From: an uncultured Flavobacteriales bacterium
GTDB lineage: Bacteria > Bacteroidota > Bacteroidia > Flavobacteriales > BACL11
Length of the DNA stretch: 18,961 nt
Reading direction: 5' to 3'
NCBI GenBank assembly: GCA_950069165.1
Contig: CATMIT010000021.1
Coordinates: 1 to 18,961 of the forward strand
In this document: positions 14,887 to 18,961 of the stretch, piece after piece
Numbering within the stretch: position 1 is the stretch's first letter
Layout of the letters: each line of letters starts with the position of its first letter
The notes under the pieces: generated by a model
The model's input: the letters and a program-made list of their open reading frames with translations, nothing else
The model's database searches: none
Told to the model about the DNA's origin: nothing
Translations under genes and position numbers: made by a program

Positions 14887-17800
14887 ATGAAACAAATACT
14901 CTCTGTCCTATTACTACTTTGTGTTATATTTACTTATGCACAGGAACAATACAACCCTTTGGTAAAACCAAACACTTACAGAAATACTGACAACCCAAAT
15001 TATTGGAAAAATAAAATGCCACACAATGCTTATTGGCAGCAAGATGTACATTATAGAATTACAGCAAATATTGATGAAACCACCGATATTATATCTGGAG
15101 ATGAAACCCTAACTTATTGGAATAATTCAGTTGATGATATGGACTTTGTTTATTTTCATTTGTATCAGAATGCTTTTCAACCAGATTCTTACCTTGATAA
15201 TTTACAGAATGAAAACGGTAATTCTCCAAGATATGGTAAATACGAAACGGAGAAATTAGGAACAGTTATTGAAGATATTTTTGTGAACGGACAGAAAGCA
15301 AGAATGGTTTTGGACAACACCATTTTGAAAGTGTATTTACCAAATACGCTAAATACTAAGGGAACTGTCACATTCAAAATAAAATTTAAAACCTATTTTG
15401 ATCAGGGTGAAGTGAGAAGAAGAATGAAAGTATATGATGCATGGGAAAATAAACATTATAATGGAGTACATTGGTATCCAAGAATCTCAGTTTATGATGC
15501 AAAGTTTGGATGGACTACCGACCAACATTTAGGTAGAGAGTTTTATGGCAATTTTGGCTGTTATGATGTGGAATTGACTTTCGCCTCTAATTATGTAGTT
15601 GGCGCAACTGGTTTCCTCCAAAACAGAGAAGAAGTTCTACCAAAAGATTTAAGAAATAAGCTAGATATCAAAAACTTTAAAGATAAACCATGGAATTCTC
15701 CTCCATCTGTGATTACAGAATATAAAAAAGGGGAAACAAAAACATGGAAATATCATGCCGAGAATGTGCATGATTTTGCTTTTACTGCAGATCCTACTTA
15801 CAGGATCGGAGAGGCCTGGTGGGAAGATAAAGTATGTTACTCATTAGTACAAGAGCCACATGCAAGTAGATGGCAAAATGCAGCAGAATATGCCGCCAAA
15901 GTTATTCAAGTTTTTTCAGAAGATTTTGGAAGATATGTATATCACAAAGTAATTGTAGCTGACGCAAGAAGTGGAATGGAGTATCCTATGATTACATTAG
16001 ATGGAGGTAGTGATCCAGGATATAGAGGATTACTAGCGCATGAAATAGGACATATGTGGTTTTTTGGTCAGGTAGGAAATAATGAAACATATCGAGCATT
16101 ATTAGATGAGGGATTTACACAATTTCTAACGGCATGGGGTTTGATAAAAATTGATGGGGAATATTTGGTAAAAAATAAAAGTAAAAACAAATTTGTTGCA
16201 AAACATACAAAACCAACAAGAGCTATTGATAGCAGGGTTTTCTACTCTTACATCAATGATGCTACAAGATATAACGATCCTAAAATTAGTACGCATTCTG
16301 ATGGCTTTAATGGTGCCCTACGCCATGGAGGAGGTTACAGGCATGTGTATTACAAAACGGCTAGCATGCTTTATAATTTACAATATGTTTTGGGGAATGA
16401 GCTTTTCCTAAATGCCATGAAACATTATTTTGGGACTTGGAAAATTGCACATCCTTATAATGAAGATTTTAGAAATGCAATTATTCAATACACCAAAGTG
16501 GATTTGAACTGGTTTTTTGACCAATGGCTCGAAACCACAAAACGAATAGATTACAGTATAGATAAAGTTACCGATTTAGGAAATGACTTTTTTGCTATTG
16601 AGTTTGAGCGAAAAAGCAGAATGCAAATGCCAATTGATTTTAGAGTAATTGCAAATAATGGAAAAGAGTATGATTTTCATATTCCTAATAATTGGTTTGT
16701 AAAAAAGACAAATGCAACAGTACTTTCAAAATGGCACGGTTGGGATAAGTTATATCCTGAATATACTGCAAGAGTGAGGATTCCATCTGGTGTTAAAGAT
16801 GTAATTATCGATCCAACACAAAGGTTAGCTGATGCTTATATGCTTGATAATTCTTACAAATTTTCTGTAAAATACGATTATGACACAAGACTGTGGAAAT
16901 ATCCTGATTGGAGAAATTACGAAATTAAATTCCGTCCGGATGTTTGGTATAACTCCTATGATGGCGTGAAGGTTGGCTTACATGCAAATGGTGGCTATAT
17001 GAATCATCACCATTTATTTGATGCAACTGTTTGGATGAACACTGGTGCTATGCAAAAGAAAGATGTAAGCGACCCTGATTTGTATGATGTTTTTTCATAT
17101 AGATTGAATTACAACACTAATTTGGATAAGATTGCTTCAAATTCTAGAATATCATTTAACACACAATCCTTGGCGGGACTTTATAACAGCAATATTGGAT
17201 TGTCAAAGTCGGATGCAAGTAGAAATAATATTTTTAGTATTAATCTGCTTAGCAAGTATCGCCCAGAAAGTAGCGATTTGAATTATTTACTTTATCCTAA
17301 GCATTGGGGCGTAAATAAACTTAATAACAGAATTGATTTCAGCTATGAGCATAATTATAAATATCGCTCTGGAAATGGAAAATTAACTTTTGAGATAAAA
17401 AATTCTGCATTGGGAAGCGAATACGACTATAATTTATTTAGTTTGCTAGCAGTAAACAACAGCAAAAAAGGAAAATTGAAAATAAAAACAAGAAGTTATT
17501 TTCAGTTTGGAAGTGGAACAAATTGGGCGCCTGAATCCAAGCTATTTTTGGCTGGATCCAATCCGGAAAATTTGATGGATAATAAATATACAAGAGCCTC
17601 TGGTTTTTTCCCTAACGATTGGATGGGATACGATTATACCACCAACTTCTTTCATGCTGGCGGAGGGCTTAATTTAAGAGGGTATGCTGGTTATTTAGCT
17701 CCTGAGTTTGACGATAATGGCGTGATTACTAACTTTGGCTACAATGGAACATCAGGAGCATCATTTAGCACAGAAATTGATTTTACAAAATACATGCCTT

Positions 17801-18081
17801 ATGAGTTTAGAGAATTTGGAATTACCTATTATGCTTTTGCAGATGCGGGTGTAATTACAAATGAAAAACTAAATAAGAATAATTTGGAAGATGCTTTTGA
17901 TGATGTAAGAGTGGATGCTGGATTTGGTTTGGCTTATACATTTAACAATTGGGGACCATTAGCAATGGTAAAACCGATTACTATTAGGTTGGATATGCCT
18001 ATTTTCTTGAACAAACCCCCTGCAACTAATGATGACTATTTACAATTTAGATGGGTTCTTGGGGTAAATAGGGCTTTTTAA
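14887..18081 (+). CDS. M1-family zinc metallopeptidase fused to an Omp85/BamA-like C-terminal barrel
   Basis: This is a 1064-residue exported protein. A signal peptide (about 1-18, ending YA-Q) is followed by the M1 N-terminal beta domain (about 45-290). The catalytic domain has S-G-M-E-Y at 362-366 (equivalent of GAMEN), the zinc site HEIGH at 385-389 with E408 after 18 residues, and Y488 in VYYKTASML as the likely transition-state Tyr. A beta-sandwich (about 545-650) ends this part, so aminopeptidase-type catalysis looks intact. From about 660 to the end the protein is rich in alternating aromatic strands. It carries GGGLNLRGY (LRGY at 930-933), DVRVDAGFGLAYTF and ITIRLDMPIFL, and a terminal Phe, as in Omp85/BamA-type barrels. 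I therefore infer an outer-membrane anchored peptidase. There is no POTRA domain and no type IX sorting tail. The gene is 33 bases past the YihY gene and possibly in its operon. Confidence 0.9.
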   Translation: MKQILSVLLLLCVIFTYAQEQYNPLVKPNTYRNTDNPNYWKNKMPHNAYWQQDVHYRITANIDETTDIISGDETLTYWNNSVDDMDFVYFHLYQNAFQPDSYLDNLQNENGNSPRYGKYETEKLGTVIEDIFVNGQKARMVLDNTILKVYLPNTLNTKGTVTFKIKFKTYFDQGEVRRRMKVYDAWENKHYNGVHWYPRISVYDAKFGWTTDQHLGREFYGNFGCYDVELTFASNYVVGATGFLQNREEVLPKDLRNKLDIKNFKDKPWNSPPSVITEYKKGETKTWKYHAENVHDFAFTADPTYRIGEAWWEDKVCYSLVQEPHASRWQNAAEYAAKVIQVFSEDFGRYVYHKVIVADARSGMEYPMITLDGGSDPGYRGLLAHEIGHMWFFGQVGNNETYRALLDEGFTQFLTAWGLIKIDGEYLVKNKSKNKFVAKHTKPTRAIDSRVFYSYINDATRYNDPKISTHSDGFNGALRHGGGYRHVYYKTASMLYNLQYVLGNELFLNAMKHYFGTWKIAHPYNEDFRNAIIQYTKVDLNWFFDQWLETTKRIDYSIDKVTDLGNDFFAIEFERKSRMQMPIDFRVIANNGKEYDFHIPNNWFVKKTNATVLSKWHGWDKLYPEYTARVRIPSGVKDVIIDPTQRLADAYMLDNSYKFSVKYDYDTRLWKYPDWRNYEIKFRPDVWYNSYDGVKVGLHANGGYMNHHHLFDATVWMNTGAMQKKDVSDPDLYDVFSYRLNYNTNLDKIASNSRISFNTQSLAGLYNSNIGLSKSDASRNNIFSINLLSKYRPESSDLNYLLYPKHWGVNKLNNRIDFSYEHNYKYRSGNGKLTFEIKNSALGSEYDYNLFSLLAVNNSKKGKLKIKTRSYFQFGSGTNWAPESKLFLAGSNPENLMDNKYTRASGFFPNDWMGYDYTTNFFHAGGGLNLRGYAGYLAPEFDDNGVITNFGYNGTSGASFSTEIDFTKYMPYEFREFGITYYAFADAGVITNEKLNKNNLEDAFDDVRVDAGFGLAYTFNNWGPLAMVKPITIRLDMPIFLNKPPATNDDYLQFRWVLGVNRAF

Positions 18082-18327
18082 AAATGCATAAGTTATTTTT
18101 ATCGATAGGGCCCTCATAAAGATGCTGTGAAATCCAAATGAATCTTCTGTACCTTATAATCTTCTAAGCCCCACCTGTCAGGAAGTATTAATTAAAGAAT
18201 TATATAAATCAATAATCCTTTCTGTCTTTTCCTTAATTACTTTTCTACCTCTTAACCTAAAAACTATTTTTTTATTAATCTGTTTTTGATCTTTATTTAA
18301 TTCTATCCCTATTAGTTTATTATCTTT
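18082..18327. other. Region between the two convergent genes, with reading-frame remnants
   Basis: No complete gene is seen. On the minus strand, 18178-18327 continues the frame of the WecF-like gene past its TAG and ends at TGA (18178-18180). Next to it, in another minus-strand frame, the piece around 18111-18183 reads LPDRWGLEDYKVQKIHLDFTASL and stops; it may be a gene remnant, but I cannot name it. A palindrome AGGGCCCT lies at 18106-18113. No convincing terminator is present for either neighbour. Confidence 0.5.
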
Positions 18328-18961
18328 CTATAAATCAAAAATAATCATTCCTTCATCTTTTAAATAACTATATGTTAAAGATTTACTATTAAGAAATACT
18401 CTCATTCCTTGAAATAAAGACATGAAAATATTACCTAAAGCCTGTTGTCTTATATGATACATAATTACTGAATTACATGATGAGGTTAACTCTCTATAAT
18501 CCTGTAATGGCATAAATTCTTCAATTGGTGTAAAGGAGTTTTTAAATATTCTCATTCCCTCCGAGATAACCAATTCTTTGTAATTTTTATAGTCATAAGC
18601 TCCATAACTCAAAGGCACAATAAGTTTTTTATTAGTATCTTTAATAATATCAAAAACATCTAAATGATTATTTGCAGAAGTTGCTGAATTTCCTATTAAT
18701 ATTGAATTTCCTAAAGGTGAATTAGTAAATCTATTAAATTTATTCATCCCATAGCTATAATCAATATATTCAGCCATTAAACCAAATTCTTTCTTTATAA
18801 TATTAAACTCATACGGCAATACAGTAATAACATAATTAACTAATTGCAATAGTTTTAATTCTTTTCTTAAAGGTTTTACTCTATATCTCACTAAATGATA
18901 TAAGGTATATAAATAAAAAGATTGACGGTGTTGAAACAAGCTTCTTCTTCTAATATTACTG
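18328..18961 (-). CDS. WecF-like TDP-N-acetylfucosamine:lipid II N-acetylfucosaminyltransferase, C-terminal part (5' end outside the window)
   Basis: The frame is open to the right edge, so the N-terminus (about 150 residues in the family) lies beyond the window; the TTG at 18937-18939 is not the real start. The visible 210 residues include ILIGNSATSANNHLDVF (nucleotide-sugar binding), LIVPLSYGAYDYKNY, the acidic DYRELTSSCNSVIMYHIRQQALGNIF block and GMRVFLNSKSLTYSYL. These match Glyco_transf_56 (WecF), which adds 4-acetamido-4,6-dideoxygalactose from TDP to lipid-linked oligosaccharide. The frame stops at TAG (18328-18330) after GMIIFDL, but the same frame stays open for 49 more codons to TGA at 18178. 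Family members normally run on past this point, so the TAG is probably premature. It is likely the last gene of a surface-glycan cluster outside the window. Confidence 0.8.
   Translation of the reverse strand, partial: SNIRRRSLFQHRQSFYLYTLYHLVRYRVKPLRKELKLLQLVNYVITVLPYEFNIIKKEFGLMAEYIDYSYGMNKFNRFTNSPLGNSILIGNSATSANNHLDVFDIIKDTNKKLIVPLSYGAYDYKNYKELVISEGMRIFKNSFTPIEEFMPLQDYRELTSSCNSVIMYHIRQQALGNIFMSLFQGMRVFLNSKSLTYSYLKDEGMIIFDL

Noticed and set aside
18328..18330. TAG in the WecF-like gene as a reassigned codon (such as pyrrolysine) or programmed readthrough
   Set aside because: TAG ends rocD and priA normally, and no suppressor tRNA or recoding element is visible; a nonsense change is simpler.

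Overview
The window comes from a low-GC member of the Bacteroidota, most likely a marine or flavobacterial-type lineage. The evidence is a TonB-dependent receptor with an N-terminal carboxypeptidase-regulatory-like domain, many Bacteroidota-type lipoproteins, adjacent genes that do not need Shine-Dalgarno sites, and several start-proximal TAnnTTTG (-7) boxes. It is mostly ordinary chromosome: housekeeping enzymes with some envelope genes. No rRNA, tRNA, CRISPR array, complete insertion sequence or prophage gene was seen.

Layout. On the minus strand, positions 8113 to 31 hold, in transcription order: a lipoprotein of unknown function; dnaK behind a strong sigma-54-type promoter; a terminator; then rocD (ornithine aminotransferase), a 67-residue membrane protein, a lipoprotein rhodanese, a cytoplasmic rhodanese, a small cysteine-rich secreted protein and a TonB-dependent receptor. 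The last two form a recurring Bacteroidota pair thought to handle heavy metal (copper-like) ions. The two rhodaneses upstream suggest a link to thiol or metal chemistry, but that is inference. Positions 8196 to 10081 on the plus strand form a tight three-gene operon: a SPOR-like secreted protein, panB (pantothenate synthesis) and an RluA-family pseudouridine synthase. It converges on priA (minus strand), with the two stop codons overlapping. Upstream of priA is rlmH (minus strand), divergent from nadC (NAD synthesis), which overlaps a YihY/BrkB membrane protein by 4 bases. Next comes a 1064-residue M1-family metallopeptidase whose C-terminal 400 residues look like an Omp85/BamA-type outer-membrane barrel. 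The right edge holds the C-terminal part of a WecF-like TDP-Fuc4NAc transferase, probably the end of a surface-polysaccharide cluster.

Points of most interest: (1) the M1 peptidase to Omp85-like barrel fusion; (2) rlmH has lost one base near codon 9, and restoring it recovers a canonical 157-residue protein; (3) the WecF-like gene has an in-frame TAG followed by 49 more open codons that read like its missing C-terminus; (4) dnaK has a near-perfect -24/-12 promoter with an upstream TGTCA palindrome and a third half-site. Both lesions could be sequencing errors or true decay; the window alone cannot decide.
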